In this document: in pieces, positions 30,521-43,416 of the stretch
How positions within the stretch are numbered: position 1 is the first letter of the stretch
Layout: the number at the start of each line of letters is the position of its first letter
Assembly (NCBI RefSeq): GCF_009828855.1
Contig: NZ_WUAG01000002.1
Span: 1,674,001-1,738,000, forward strand
Source of the DNA: Psychromonas sp. L1A2
GTDB taxonomy: Bacteria; Pseudomonadota; Gammaproteobacteria; Enterobacterales; Psychromonadaceae
DNA length: 64,000 nt
Direction of reading: 5' to 3'
The notes under the pieces: generated by a model
What the model was told of the DNA's origin: nothing
The model's database searches: none
The model's input: only the letters and a program-made list of their open reading frames with translations
Program-made: the position numbers and the translations under genes

Positions 30521-30946
30521 GATAATCGTTTAAGCTGCATTGAACGCAGAGTTAGACGAGCATCTTGGCTACTCTAAGAGTCACAAATCATCATCTAGTA
30601 ACAACCGTAAACCGTAATGGCACTCAGCTAAAACCATTATCACTGATGATGAGCAATTTGAACTAGAGATTCCTCGTGACAGAGAAGGCACTTTTGAGCC
30701 TCAACTTGTCAAAAAATAACAAACACGTTTCACCTAAATGGATGACAAAGTGCTAAGCCTTAAGCCTCTACGCAAAAGGCATGACGACACCTGAAATAGT
30801 CGCTACGGTCAAAGAGCTTTATGGCGCAGACGTATCAGCCTACCTCATATCAAGGATTACTGGCTCAGTTATTGAACAAGTGATTTCATTGTGCTTAAAA
30901 TTCGCCAGGATAAACGCGTTATCAACAAAGCGGTAGACCTCGCATT
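30521..30946 (+). pseudogene. IS256-family (mutator-type) transposase relic
   Basis: Frames here read AALNAELDEHLGYSKSHKSS, then YAKGMTTPEIVATVKELYGA and KIRQDKRVINKAVDLAL, the N-terminal and central part of an IS256-type transposase. Stops and frame changes interrupt it, one segment is missing, and the catalytic C-terminal half is gone. The text switches directly into pxpA-like sequence at about 30947, so this relic cut off the pxpA N-terminus. Confidence 0.75.
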
Positions 30947-31422
30947 ATTTATCAACTGGGAGCATTAAATGGTATTTGGCAAAATGAATATACAGAGTTT
31001 AGTTATGTGAAGTTGCATGATGTTCTTTATGATGGAATCGGATGATATTTTCATCGTATTGTTAAAAGATCTTGCGAAATACAATAATAAATCATCATTA
31101 ATAGTAGTAGCCGTTTATGGTTATGAGTGTTATTAAAAATTTGCTGTTCAATATTGTATTAAGTTTATTTTTGAAGTCTTTGTTGATCGAGCCTATTTAA
31201 ATGATCGACGATTTGACATTAGGAAGTTTGTCTATTGCATATAACAAAGGTTTATAATCTATTTATAAGCAAGCTATACGTCTTGTTAAATATGAGCACG
31301 TTATAAGTACAGATAGATCAAAGATAAATATTAAAGCTGATACTTTGTGTATTCATGGTAATAATTAATTAGCTGTAAAATTAACTAACGTTTTAAAAGT
31401 AATAACTGAGGAATACATATAA
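30947..31422 (+). pseudogene. pxpA: Decayed 5-oxoprolinase subunit A (LamB/YcsF family), N-terminus lost
   Basis: Translated pieces follow the C-terminal two thirds of PxpA: IYQLGALNGI and YVKLHDVLYDGIG (intact family YVKPHGALYN), then FEVFVDRAYLND, and near the end KADTLCIHGNN followed by LAVKLTNVLKVI. At least two in-frame stops (for example TGA after DGIG and TAA after HGNN) and several frameshifts make it non-functional. Intact PxpA works with PxpBC to open 5-oxoproline to glutamate with ATP. The missing N-terminus ends at the IS256 relic. Confidence 0.72.
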
Positions 31423-31427
31423 ACTTT

Positions 31428-32077
31428 ATGAATGATAATAATGTAATTATTTATTTTTCAAGTGGCTTTTGCGTTAGAAATAAATGACAGTATTACTCAT
31501 GCTTAACAGTTGTTAAAAGCTGAACTCAGTCAAACTCTTCTTGATATACTTCCATGTTGTAATTCGCGTAATACATTACTGTAAAGTTTAGTCGCTCATA
31601 TCGATAGAATAATAAAACCGTTAATATAATATAAATTACGAAAGCTCTATTCATAATAAAATAGTATTACAAGCCTATTATGGAATAGAGGTAGCTCTCG
31701 ATCATGAAGCAATAAGCAAATACACTGGCTTAGCTTTTTCTGAAATAATTAAATTACATACTGAAGAATACTATTACGTTTTTGTGGTAGGGATTAAACC
31801 TAGTTTTACTTTATCGTGAAGTATCTACGTAAAGTCAGTCCAAAGTTTAATGTGTCTAATACAAGTACTATTGAAGCAGATAGACAAACAGCGGTTACCT
31901 TAGCCAATCTCAAAGAGGGTGGGCAGACATATTAGACATACTTGACGATTAACAACATTCTCTAAGAAATTCATAATGGATGATGAAGTATGGTTTGATT
32001 CCATTGATAGATAAGATAATGATGGGCCGCTTCAATATGTGTAAGGCTTAAGCGATATGTCGTTAGATATAATTTAA
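31428..32077 (+). pseudogene. pxpB: Decayed 5-oxoprolinase subunit B (KipI family)
   Basis: Fragments match KipI/PxpB. LEINDSITHA and LLKAELSQTLLDIL lie near the start, and YYGIEVALDHEAISKYTGLA and SEIIKLHTEEYYYVF are in the middle; the intact family has the pattern YGGEFGPDLEEVA...TGLSxxEVIxLH. YLRKVSPKF follows, and the end PLQYV-GLSDMSLDII resembles the family's C-terminal GDRVSFEII. Several stops and frameshifts break it. It sits directly after pxpA and before pxpC, the usual order in many Proteobacteria. Confidence 0.68.
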
Positions 32078-32700
32078 TCAGGTCTCTTGAGTTTATTACA
32101 TAATTTGAGGCGATTTGATAATTAAAATATTGTTGTAACGTCTAGAGGTTCAATGGATACTCATGAGTGCTGTTGAACAAACTCATTATTAGATAATGAC
32201 GTGAATGAATCGAAAATTGAAATTACCATGGGATCATTTCAAGCGAGATTTAAAAAGATAATGAGTTTTTCTTTGTGTGGGCCAAATGTATGTCCAATTT
32301 AAATAGGTGAGTCATTCAATATTGACTGTTGTTAAATATTTAAGTTGGATATATTTTAGATATTAGATTTCCTAAGCAAGGACTACCTAGTTATTTCGCG
32401 ACAAGTAATATCTTTTCTGTTTGTAAAAGACCCAAACTGTTTGTAACAGAATTTACTGACATCATTAATGTCAGTGTATTGCCAACATACCAATTTGATC
32501 ACTTCAGCTCAGCCTCTAAAAAAATACTTTGTTTAATGATACATATACAGTGACTTCTAATATTGATCGAATGAGTTATAGGTTAAAAGATAAACTGATT
32601 GAATTTGTAGAATAAAGCTTTCTATCCAATAGAATAAGTTTAGGCGGCTATTCAAATACTATTTTATACGAATGAACACCTCATTTTTGAATGAAATATC
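32078..32700 (+). pseudogene. pxpC: Decayed 5-oxoprolinase subunit C (KipA family)
   Basis: Pieces follow KipA/PxpC in order: SGLLSLLHNLRRF (family SGLLSTIQDLGR), RGSMDTHECC, SKIEITMGSFQARF (family LEITLGG), LDIRFPKQGLPSYFA, then YQFDHFSSASKKIL, YTVTSNIDRMSYRL and SNRISLGGY. The expected order and spacing hold, with stops, frameshifts and a shortened middle. The C-terminal end is missing where the rrn 2 promoter region begins at about 32710. Confidence 0.7.
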
Positions 32701-32760
32701 CACACTTTGTAGTTTAATTAATCACTCAGTGATTTAATTGAAATAAACGCAATAAAACGC

Positions 32761-32788
32761 TTGCCAATAGTTTCGCTATCCCTATAAT
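32761..32788 (+). promoter_or_regulatory. rrn operon 2 promoter P1
   Basis: TTGCCA and TATAAT with a 16-base spacer repeat the rrn 1 promoter exactly. Sequence shared with operon 1 begins about 48 bases upstream, near 32713. Confidence 0.8.
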
Positions 32789-32895
32789 ACGCCGCACAGA
32801 CAAGGACGGAGGCGCAAGCCACTAACCAAGACTGAGAATAAAAGAAACGCTTTAACGATTCGAACTTCGGTTTGAAATTAAGTTAAAATAAGACG

Positions 32896-32923
32896 TTGAC
32901 ATTGCTCGAAAGGCGCGTAATAT
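32896..32923 (+). promoter_or_regulatory. rrn operon 2 promoter P2
   Basis: TTGACA and TAATAT lie 16 bases apart with the same discriminator as in operon 1. The P1-P2 interval differs from operon 1 in sequence and slightly in length. Confidence 0.78.
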
Positions 32924-32945
32924 ACGCCGCCTAGCCGAAAGGCAC

Positions 32946-32983
32946 GCTCTTTAACAATTTAATCAAACAATCTGTGTGAGCAC
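32946..32983 (+). promoter_or_regulatory. boxA and 16S processing arm, rrn 2 leader
   Basis: boxA GCTCTTTAACAAT occupies 32946-32958. The following arm at 32961-32983 pairs with 34813-34835 after the 16S. A second boxA lies at 35011-35024. Confidence 0.8.
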
Positions 32984-33174
32984 TTGTTGTTGATGTGATT
33001 TCAAAAAATCAAAGTCCTTTCTTGTAAAGGCAACATCAATAATAGTGACACACGAAATAATTCATTATTTCAGAATAATAAATTGTTAATTGCTTATATT
33101 TATATAAGTCATTAGCAGTAAGTTTTAGTCAGTAGTATTGAGTCGCACCTTTAATTAAGTGCACATTAAACTTT

Positions 33175-34719
<1,545 letters not shown>

Positions 34720-34865
34720 CGTAAAGAAACACATCAACAAGCCTTACGATGAATTTGCTTAGGCAAATAAATCTACCGGCTATGAAAGCTTGCTTAGGCA
34801 ATTTTCATATGAGTGCCCACACAGATTGTTTGATTAGACTGATTAGAAAGCAAAGTAGGTTCCGG

Positions 34866-34941
34866 GTCCCCATCGTCTAGAGGCCTAGGACACCGCCCTT
34901 TCACGGCGGTAACAGGGGTTCAAATCCCCTTGGGGATACCA
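34866..34941 (+). tRNA. gltT: tRNA-Glu (anticodon TTC) in the rrn 2 spacer
   Basis: The gene is identical to the copy at 25070, with encoded CCA. Both operons therefore carry the single-tRNA type of spacer. Confidence 0.97.
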
Positions 34942-35336
34942 ACTACTACTTTAATGAAAGATACTTAATAACTGTTCTTGCTTAGAATGATTATTAAGTG
35001 TTTTTAACACTGCTCTTTAACAATTAGGAAAGCTGATAAATGTTCTTATTTATCACACAATAACAATGACACTTCGGTGTTGATTGGTGTGATAAATATA
35101 AACGAAATTGTTCTCAGTATTTAAAATAACTACTTGTAGTTAAATTAGATATTGTAATCAAGCAAAATAAAAAGCACACATTATAGTAATTCGTTACTGT
35201 AATGTGAGTACGTATCTACTCAGTTAATTTATTAATTGATAGGTGCACGAAAAACGATTGTTTTTCATATGTAAAATATGAGTCACAAGCGTCTTGGAAG
35301 CAACATACACATCTAGACACTGTTTAGGTGTTGTAT
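34942..35336 (+). other. Spacer between tRNA-Glu and 23S, rrn 2
   Basis: It appears identical to the operon 1 spacer, including boxA at 35011-35024 and the 23S processing arm at 35324-35343, which pairs with 38215-38234. No gene is present. Confidence 0.8.
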
Positions 35337-38223
<2,887 letters not shown>

Positions 38224-38372
38224 ACAACACCTAAGTGGTGTTGGTGTTTACCAAGACACATAGAGTGGATACTCTTTAAACTAGCGCTTGTGAAGTATAT
38301 TTACATATTGCGAGATAAAACAATTTCAGAATTAGAACATATCGACTATTAGCTTTTCTAATTTATTTTTTA

Positions 38373-38492
38373 TGCTTGGCGATAATAGCGCTGTGGTACC
38401 ACCTGATCCCATGCCGAACTCAGAAGTGAAACGCAGCTGCGCCGATGATAGTGTGAGGTCTCCTCATGTGAAAGTAGGTCATTGCCAAGCGC
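38373..38492 (+). rRNA. rrf: 5S ribosomal RNA, rrn operon 2
   Basis: The 120 bases match the first 5S gene. The 23S-5S spacer differs between operons just before this gene, so the 5S genes are kept alike while the spacer drifts. Confidence 0.93.
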
Positions 38493-38503
38493 CTAATACG
38501 AAA

Positions 38504-38537
38504 AATCCCTGTTGACTAACGTCAGCAGGGATTTTTT
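38504..38537 (+). terminator. rrn operon 2 terminator
   Basis: The hairpin AATCCCTG / CAGGGATT with a T-run is identical to the operon 1 terminator. Sequence shared with operon 1 ends shortly afterwards, near 38559. Confidence 0.85.
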
Positions 38538-38665
38538 CGTTTTGATGATTTAATAATGTAGTGGTTTAATAAAATACCTTACATAGAAAGTAGGGCGAGT
38601 ATTACGAGTGCAATGTGTCACGAGCGGTGACGCTCTGCGACACCTTTCCATTGCCAAGCTTGCTA

Positions 38666-38827
38666 ATACCAAAAGAATTAATAAGGTGATCATTCTTGTT
38701 GGTTAAAATTCCCCCCTAACTGCGTTGTGAGTTTTGAAGTGAGAACAACTATCTCCTACAACTCACGCCTTATTAGTGTTAATTTTTCCTGCGCAATATC
38801 TGATCACTTATTTAATTCCATTGGTAT
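38666..38827 (-). repeat. MITE-like repeat, copy 3
   Basis: This 162-base block runs from ATACCAAAAGAATTAATAAG to ATTCCATTGGTAT. Its right end resembles the inverted left end of copy 1, including CCTGCGCAATATCTGATCAC against the GCGC/TCTAA region, while its middle differs. It is the most diverged of the three copies. Confidence 0.55.
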
Positions 38828-38846
38828 AAACCTTAAATACACGAGC

Positions 38847-38880
38847 AATCCCCGTTGACTGATGTCGACAGGGATTTTTT
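38847..38880 (+). terminator. Second, altered copy of the rrn terminator
   Basis: AATCCCCGTTGACTGATGTC and GACAGGGATT repeat the layout of the rrn terminators with a few substitutions, followed by a T-run. It probably belonged to an extra 5S gene or rrn tail now lost. Confidence 0.7.
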
Positions 38881-39139
38881 GTTTTAGAATAATGACCAAT
38901 ATAATAGAAAGTAGCGGCGTATGACGCGTCTGTATTGTTTTATGAGCTACATAACCTATAGGATGTTTTTGCATTATCAAGCATCAATTTCTGTAGGTTT
39001 TTAATTTTTTATAGTTTTTTCTTGTCTTTATGTATTAAATTTATACTTTAATGTCAACTTTGACACTTTATATGATATTTGTATGGATCATTAGTTTGTT
39101 TTTGATAGCATTAATTATCCCTTTGTTAGAGAGAATATA

Positions 39140-40066
39140 ATGTCTAAAAAAATTATCCGTATTGCAACTCGTCATAGTCCTTTAGCGATGTGGCAAGCTA
39201 ATTTTGTTAAAGCTGAGTTAATGAAGCACCATAAAGATTTAACTGTTGAATTATTACCAATGAAAACAAAAGGCGATATTCTTTTGGACACCCCTTTAGC
39301 TAAGGTTGGTGGTAAAGGTTTATTTGTTAAAGAATTAGAAGTTGCTATCTTGGAAAATAGAGCTGATATTGCCGTTCATTCTATGAAAGATGTGCCTGTA
39401 GAATTTCCTGAAGGTTTAGGGTTAAGTATTATTTGTGAACGTGAAGATCCACGTGACGCCTTTGTTTCTAATCACTTTAAACAACTATCAGATCTACCTG
39501 AAGGTGCAATAGTTGGTACTTGTAGTTTAAGACGTCAATGCCAAATTAGTGAATTGCGTCCAGATATAAAGATTAAAGACTTACGTGGTAATGTTAATAC
39601 ACGTTTGCGTAAATTAGATGATTGCGAATACGATGCAATTATTCTTGCTGCTGCAGGGCTAATTCGTTTAGAGATGGACTCCCGTATTGCTAGTTTTATT
39701 GAACCTGAAGTAAGTTTACCAGCAGTAGGCCAAGGTGCAGTGGGTATCGAATGTCGATTAGATGACGCAGAAACTATTGCTTTGCTTGCTCCTTTGGAAC
39801 ATCGTGAAACACGTGTACGCGTAACGGCTGAACGAGCTATGAATTTAGCACTTGAAGGTGGTTGCCAAGTACCCATTGGTAGTTTCGCCTTAATGAACGG
39901 CGATCAATTATTTTTGCGTGGATTAGTGGGTAGTGTTGATGGTACTAATATCATCAGAAAAGAATTAACAGGTCATGTTGATCAAGCTCATGAACTAGGT
40001 GAAACACTAGCACAGCAACTATTAGATGCTGGAGCAAAAGAAATTTTAAGTGAAGTTTATAAGTGA
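39140..40066 (+). CDS. hemC: Porphobilinogen deaminase (hydroxymethylbilane synthase)
   Basis: HemC links four porphobilinogens into hydroxymethylbilane in heme synthesis. The 308-residue protein begins [20 protein letters not shown] and has the [19 protein letters not shown] and [16 protein letters not shown] blocks. The cysteine that anchors the dipyrromethane cofactor is in [13 protein letters not shown] near residue 242. It heads hemC-hemD-hemX-hemY and its stop overlaps the hemD GTG start. Confidence 0.97.
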   Translation: MSKKIIRIATRHSPLAMWQANFVKAELMKHHKDLTVELLPMKTKGDILLDTPLAKVGGKGLFVKELEVAILENRADIAVHSMKDVPVEFPEGLGLSIICEREDPRDAFVSNHFKQLSDLPEGAIVGTCSLRRQCQISELRPDIKIKDLRGNVNTRLRKLDDCEYDAIILAAAGLIRLEMDSRIASFIEPEVSLPAVGQGAVGIECRLDDAETIALLAPLEHRETRVRVTAERAMNLALEGGCQVPIGSFALMNGDQLFLRGLVGSVDGTNIIRKELTGHVDQAHELGETLAQQLLDAGAKEILSEVYK

Positions 40067-40815
40067 GAATTGAACCTCGATTATTAGTGACTCGTTTTGC
40101 GCCTCATGCAGAACGACTTACTAATAGTTTAAATGATATTGGGTGTTTTTCTATTGCACAACCACTATTGATGGTGACTGCATTAAATGATCCTAAAACA
40201 CTGAATACTTTTTTATCTAGCCACTATGATTATGTAATTGCGGTCAGTGGTAATGCAGTTAAATATGCTCAACAACAAATAAATATTAACTGGCCCAAAG
40301 CTTGTTATTTTGCAGTAGGTCAATCTACACAAAGTATACTTAGTGAAGCTACTGGTCAGAGTGTTTTATGTCCTTTGACTCGATTTGATAGCGAAGGGTT
40401 ATTAGCGCTGGATCCACTAAAATCAATTAAAGCTAAACGTATTTTAATTTTACGTGGTGAAGGTGGACGAGATTTACTTGAGACAACACTAATTGAACGT
40501 GGTGCAAAAGTTGATTTCTTTCAAACATATAAACGTATCAAGATTGATCTTAACGGTCACGAATTAGTTAATAATTGGCAACAAGCGTCTATAAATGGTG
40601 CTATTATCAGCAGTGTGGAAATTTTAAATCAATTATTTATGCTTGTACCAAAGGAATATACAAGTTGGATATGTGAGTTAATATTTTATGTCCCAAGTCA
40701 ACGTGTAGCTAAACAAGCTGCATTGTTAGGTGCTCAACGTATTGTTTTGTTACCAAGTTTACATACAGACCAAATTGTGGAATTTTTTAAAGTAAATAAT
40801 GGCACCTGTATATAG
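40063..40815 (+). CDS. hemD: Uroporphyrinogen-III synthase
   Basis: The 250-residue protein starts at GTG within a GTGA overlap with hemC, which implies coupled translation. It shows the poorly conserved HemD pattern: [44 protein letters not shown], and [20 protein letters not shown]. The last is the most conserved stretch of the family. It closes and inverts ring D of hydroxymethylbilane to form uroporphyrinogen III. Length is normal (about 246-250). Confidence 0.93.
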   Translation: MRIEPRLLVTRFAPHAERLTNSLNDIGCFSIAQPLLMVTALNDPKTLNTFLSSHYDYVIAVSGNAVKYAQQQININWPKACYFAVGQSTQSILSEATGQSVLCPLTRFDSEGLLALDPLKSIKAKRILILRGEGGRDLLETTLIERGAKVDFFQTYKRIKIDLNGHELVNNWQQASINGAIISSVEILNQLFMLVPKEYTSWICELIFYVPSQRVAKQAALLGAQRIVLLPSLHTDQIVEFFKVNNGTCI

Positions 40816-40839
40816 CCCATTAGTTTAAATAGGAATGTT

Positions 40840-41973
40840 ATGACTGATACTAATACTGAAAATCAAAATATATCAACAACACCTGAGTCAGAAGAAGATG
40901 TTGTTAATAAAAAACGTAAAAAATCTTCTCGGCTATTAGTCATTATTGCTCTGATTTTTATTATCATATTGCTATGTATTATAGGGTATGGCTTTTATTT
41001 TTATAAAAATAATGTAGTCAATAATACTGCTTATCAACAAAAAATTGAACTGTTAGCTAATAAGTTGGAATCGCAAGTTGCACAACAAAATAATCAGTTT
41101 CAGCAAAGTAAATCATTGAATGACAATTTCAAAACACAAATTGAACAACTCGATATTCAATTGTTAGATGCTCAGAATAAAAGCAAATTATACAGTTCGG
41201 ACATGCAAGCTCTTCAGCGTAGTGTTGCAGAAACTAACATTCGTCATCCTAGTGATTGGATTTTATCTGAAGTTGAATATTTGATTAACTTATCGGGTCG
41301 TAAATTATGGCTAGAGCACGATTTAAAATCAACTATTGCTTTATTGAGTACTGCGGACAAACGTATTGTTGAAATGGGAGACCCTAGCTTGAACCCGTTG
41401 CGTCGTGCTTTGCTTGAAGACATTAATATGCTTGAAGCCTTACCTCAACGTGATGTGGATGGTGTTATTTTGGCATTGTCTAGTTTGGAACGTCGTATTG
41501 ATAAACTAGTTGTAGCTGGACTAGAGGTACCTGAAATTAAACAAGCTAAAGATAAAGAAGTTTCTGGAGATGTTGCTGATTGGGAAACTAATGTTGATAA
41601 ATCTTGGAACTCATTTATTGAAAGCTTTATTGTTATATCTCATCGAGATAAACCAGTTGAAGCTTTATTATCACCAGAACAATCTTGGTACTTAAAAGAA
41701 AATCTAAGAAATGCATTATCCAAAGCTGAATTCGCTGTATATAGAGAACAACAAGATATATATGACCTAGCATTACAGAATGCATTAAAGTTAGTTGCTC
41801 TTTATTACGATATGGAAGATAAAAGTACACAACAATTTTATACTTCAGTGAAAAGATTAAGTAAGCAAAATGTGTCAATAGATTACCCAGATCAATTCAA
41901 GAGTGCACCCTTACTTTCTAGCATTCTTAAACAACGCATTAGTAAGTCATTTACTATTGAAAATGCGGAGTAA
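40840..41973 (+). CDS. hemX: HemX family membrane protein
   Basis: The 377-residue protein has a polar N-terminus, one membrane helix at about residues 31-53 and a coiled-coil stretch to about 130. A conserved domain follows (HPSDWILSEVEYLINLSGRK, LPQRDVDGVILALSSLERRI). It is often labelled uroporphyrin-III C-methyltransferase, but it lacks methyltransferase motifs and its role beside HemY is uncertain. The position after hemD is diagnostic. Confidence 0.9.
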   Translation: MTDTNTENQNISTTPESEEDVVNKKRKKSSRLLVIIALIFIIILLCIIGYGFYFYKNNVVNNTAYQQKIELLANKLESQVAQQNNQFQQSKSLNDNFKTQIEQLDIQLLDAQNKSKLYSSDMQALQRSVAETNIRHPSDWILSEVEYLINLSGRKLWLEHDLKSTIALLSTADKRIVEMGDPSLNPLRRALLEDINMLEALPQRDVDGVILALSSLERRIDKLVVAGLEVPEIKQAKDKEVSGDVADWETNVDKSWNSFIESFIVISHRDKPVEALLSPEQSWYLKENLRNALSKAEFAVYREQQDIYDLALQNALKLVALYYDMEDKSTQQFYTSVKRLSKQNVSIDYPDQFKSAPLLSSILKQRISKSFTIENAE

Positions 41974-41978
41974 CGATT

Positions 41979-43160
41979 ATGATTGGACTTTTAATTATTG
42001 TTATATTCTTACTCACTGGGTTAATTTTTGCGCCTGAGTTAAGTGCACATAAAGGTTATATTCTAGTTTCATTTGATAGTTACACGACTTATGAAACAAC
42101 GATTATTAACGCGGCTTTTATTGCGATTTTATTCTATTTTTTATTATTAGTAGCAGAGTGGATTTTACGTAAATTATTATCGATGAGCAGTGTTACTCGT
42201 GGTTGGTTTGGACAACGTAAAACTCGTAAAGCACAAAAAAATAGTTTATTAGGTATGCTTGCTCTATTAGAAGGGAATACTAAACAAGCACAAAAACTAT
42301 TGTCTAAATCAGCAGACCGAAGCGAATCTCCTGCATTGACTTATATTGCAGCAGCACGTGCTTCACATAAAAATGGTGAATATAATAAGCGTGATGATTA
42401 CTTACAATTAGCAAACGAACACCCTGGTTGTAAATTAGCTGTTGGATTAGTATGGGCTGAGCTACAGCTTGATGCTAAACAGTATGAAAATGCACTAGCT
42501 ACCATCAGTGAATTAGATCAACGGTTCCCTAAAAACAGACAAATATTACAACATTATTTAACGCTTTATCCGGCGATTAATGAATGGGGTAAACTAATCT
42601 CTCTGCTTAATACACAGCGTAAATTAACTGGTTTAAATGATCAGGAGTTTGCGGAGTTAGAACTTTATGCTCATCAGCAATTATTTAAAAAATTAGCATC
42701 TGAAAGTGGGCAATTACTTAATGATTATTGGTATAAAGATGTTGCTCGCTGGATGCGTAAGGAACTGTCTTACCAACAAGCGGTATTAGAAGCATTTATT
42801 GCTAATGGTAATGGAAAGTTAGCGCAAGAGTTCTTATTAGATAAGTTACAACGTCAGTTTTCTTTGCCATTGTTGCCTTATCTTCAAAAAATAAAAGTGA
42901 CTGATTATTATCCTATTATCACTTTTCTGGAAAAGCAGTTAAAAAAATCAACACATACCGATTACATCAATCAAGCATTAGCGCATTTAAAGTTAAAAGA
43001 AGGCAATCAAGATGCTGCTATTAAGCATCTTACTGAAAGCCTTAAAACGTTGCCTAATGTTGCTGACTATCAGCTATTGGCTTCTCTGCTAGAGCAGCAG
43101 GATAAAATTGAAGAGGCTAATTTATATTATCGTCAAGGTTTGGAGTTTGCGGCTAAATAA
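41979..43160 (+). CDS. hemY: HemY family membrane/TPR protein
   Basis: The 393-residue protein starts with two membrane helices (about 1-18 and 44-64), then a cytoplasmic region of TPR-like helix pairs (LLGMLALLEGNTKQAQKLLS, LTYIAAARASHKNGEYNKRD). HemY of this class is a scaffold-like protein of unknown mechanism and is not the protoporphyrinogen oxidase HemY of Gram-positives. It follows hemX by five bases and ends the operon before a terminator. Confidence 0.9.
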   Translation: MIGLLIIVIFLLTGLIFAPELSAHKGYILVSFDSYTTYETTIINAAFIAILFYFLLLVAEWILRKLLSMSSVTRGWFGQRKTRKAQKNSLLGMLALLEGNTKQAQKLLSKSADRSESPALTYIAAARASHKNGEYNKRDDYLQLANEHPGCKLAVGLVWAELQLDAKQYENALATISELDQRFPKNRQILQHYLTLYPAINEWGKLISLLNTQRKLTGLNDQEFAELELYAHQQLFKKLASESGQLLNDYWYKDVARWMRKELSYQQAVLEAFIANGNGKLAQEFLLDKLQRQFSLPLLPYLQKIKVTDYYPIITFLEKQLKKSTHTDYINQALAHLKLKEGNQDAAIKHLTESLKTLPNVADYQLLASLLEQQDKIEEANLYYRQGLEFAAK

Positions 43161-43230
43161 GCCATGTTGATCTGATGGTTATGTTTTATGGCGGGATGAT
43201 AAACCTGCTACTAAAAATGGCTTAATTTAA

Positions 43231-43256
43231 AAGGTAAGCTTTGGCTTACCTTTTTT
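43231..43256 (+). terminator. Terminator after hemCDXY
   Basis: AAGGTAAGC and GCTTACCTT form a stem with a seven- or eight-base loop, followed by Ts. Confidence 0.85.
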
Positions 43257-43416
43257 GTGTTTAGTGCATACTCCATAATCTACAACTCATATTTGCTAAG
43301 TTAATGAGATAATTAAGCGCTCATCAGCATTCGCTTAAATAATTTTTATTGTTATTTCTGATAGCTAGTTATTTTCGGATGTTATATTATAACATCTTTA
43401 ATTTAATTGGTTTTTT

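Larger units (their letters stand above)
38538..39139. other. Non-coding stretch between rrn 2 and hemC
   Basis: About 600 bases carry no gene. They hold a hairpin near 38618-38644 (GTGTC/GACAC with an inner GAGCG/CGCTC), a CATTGCCAAGC text like the 5S 3' end at about 38650, a MITE-like repeat, a second rrn-type terminator, and the hemC promoter region. Confidence 0.6.
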
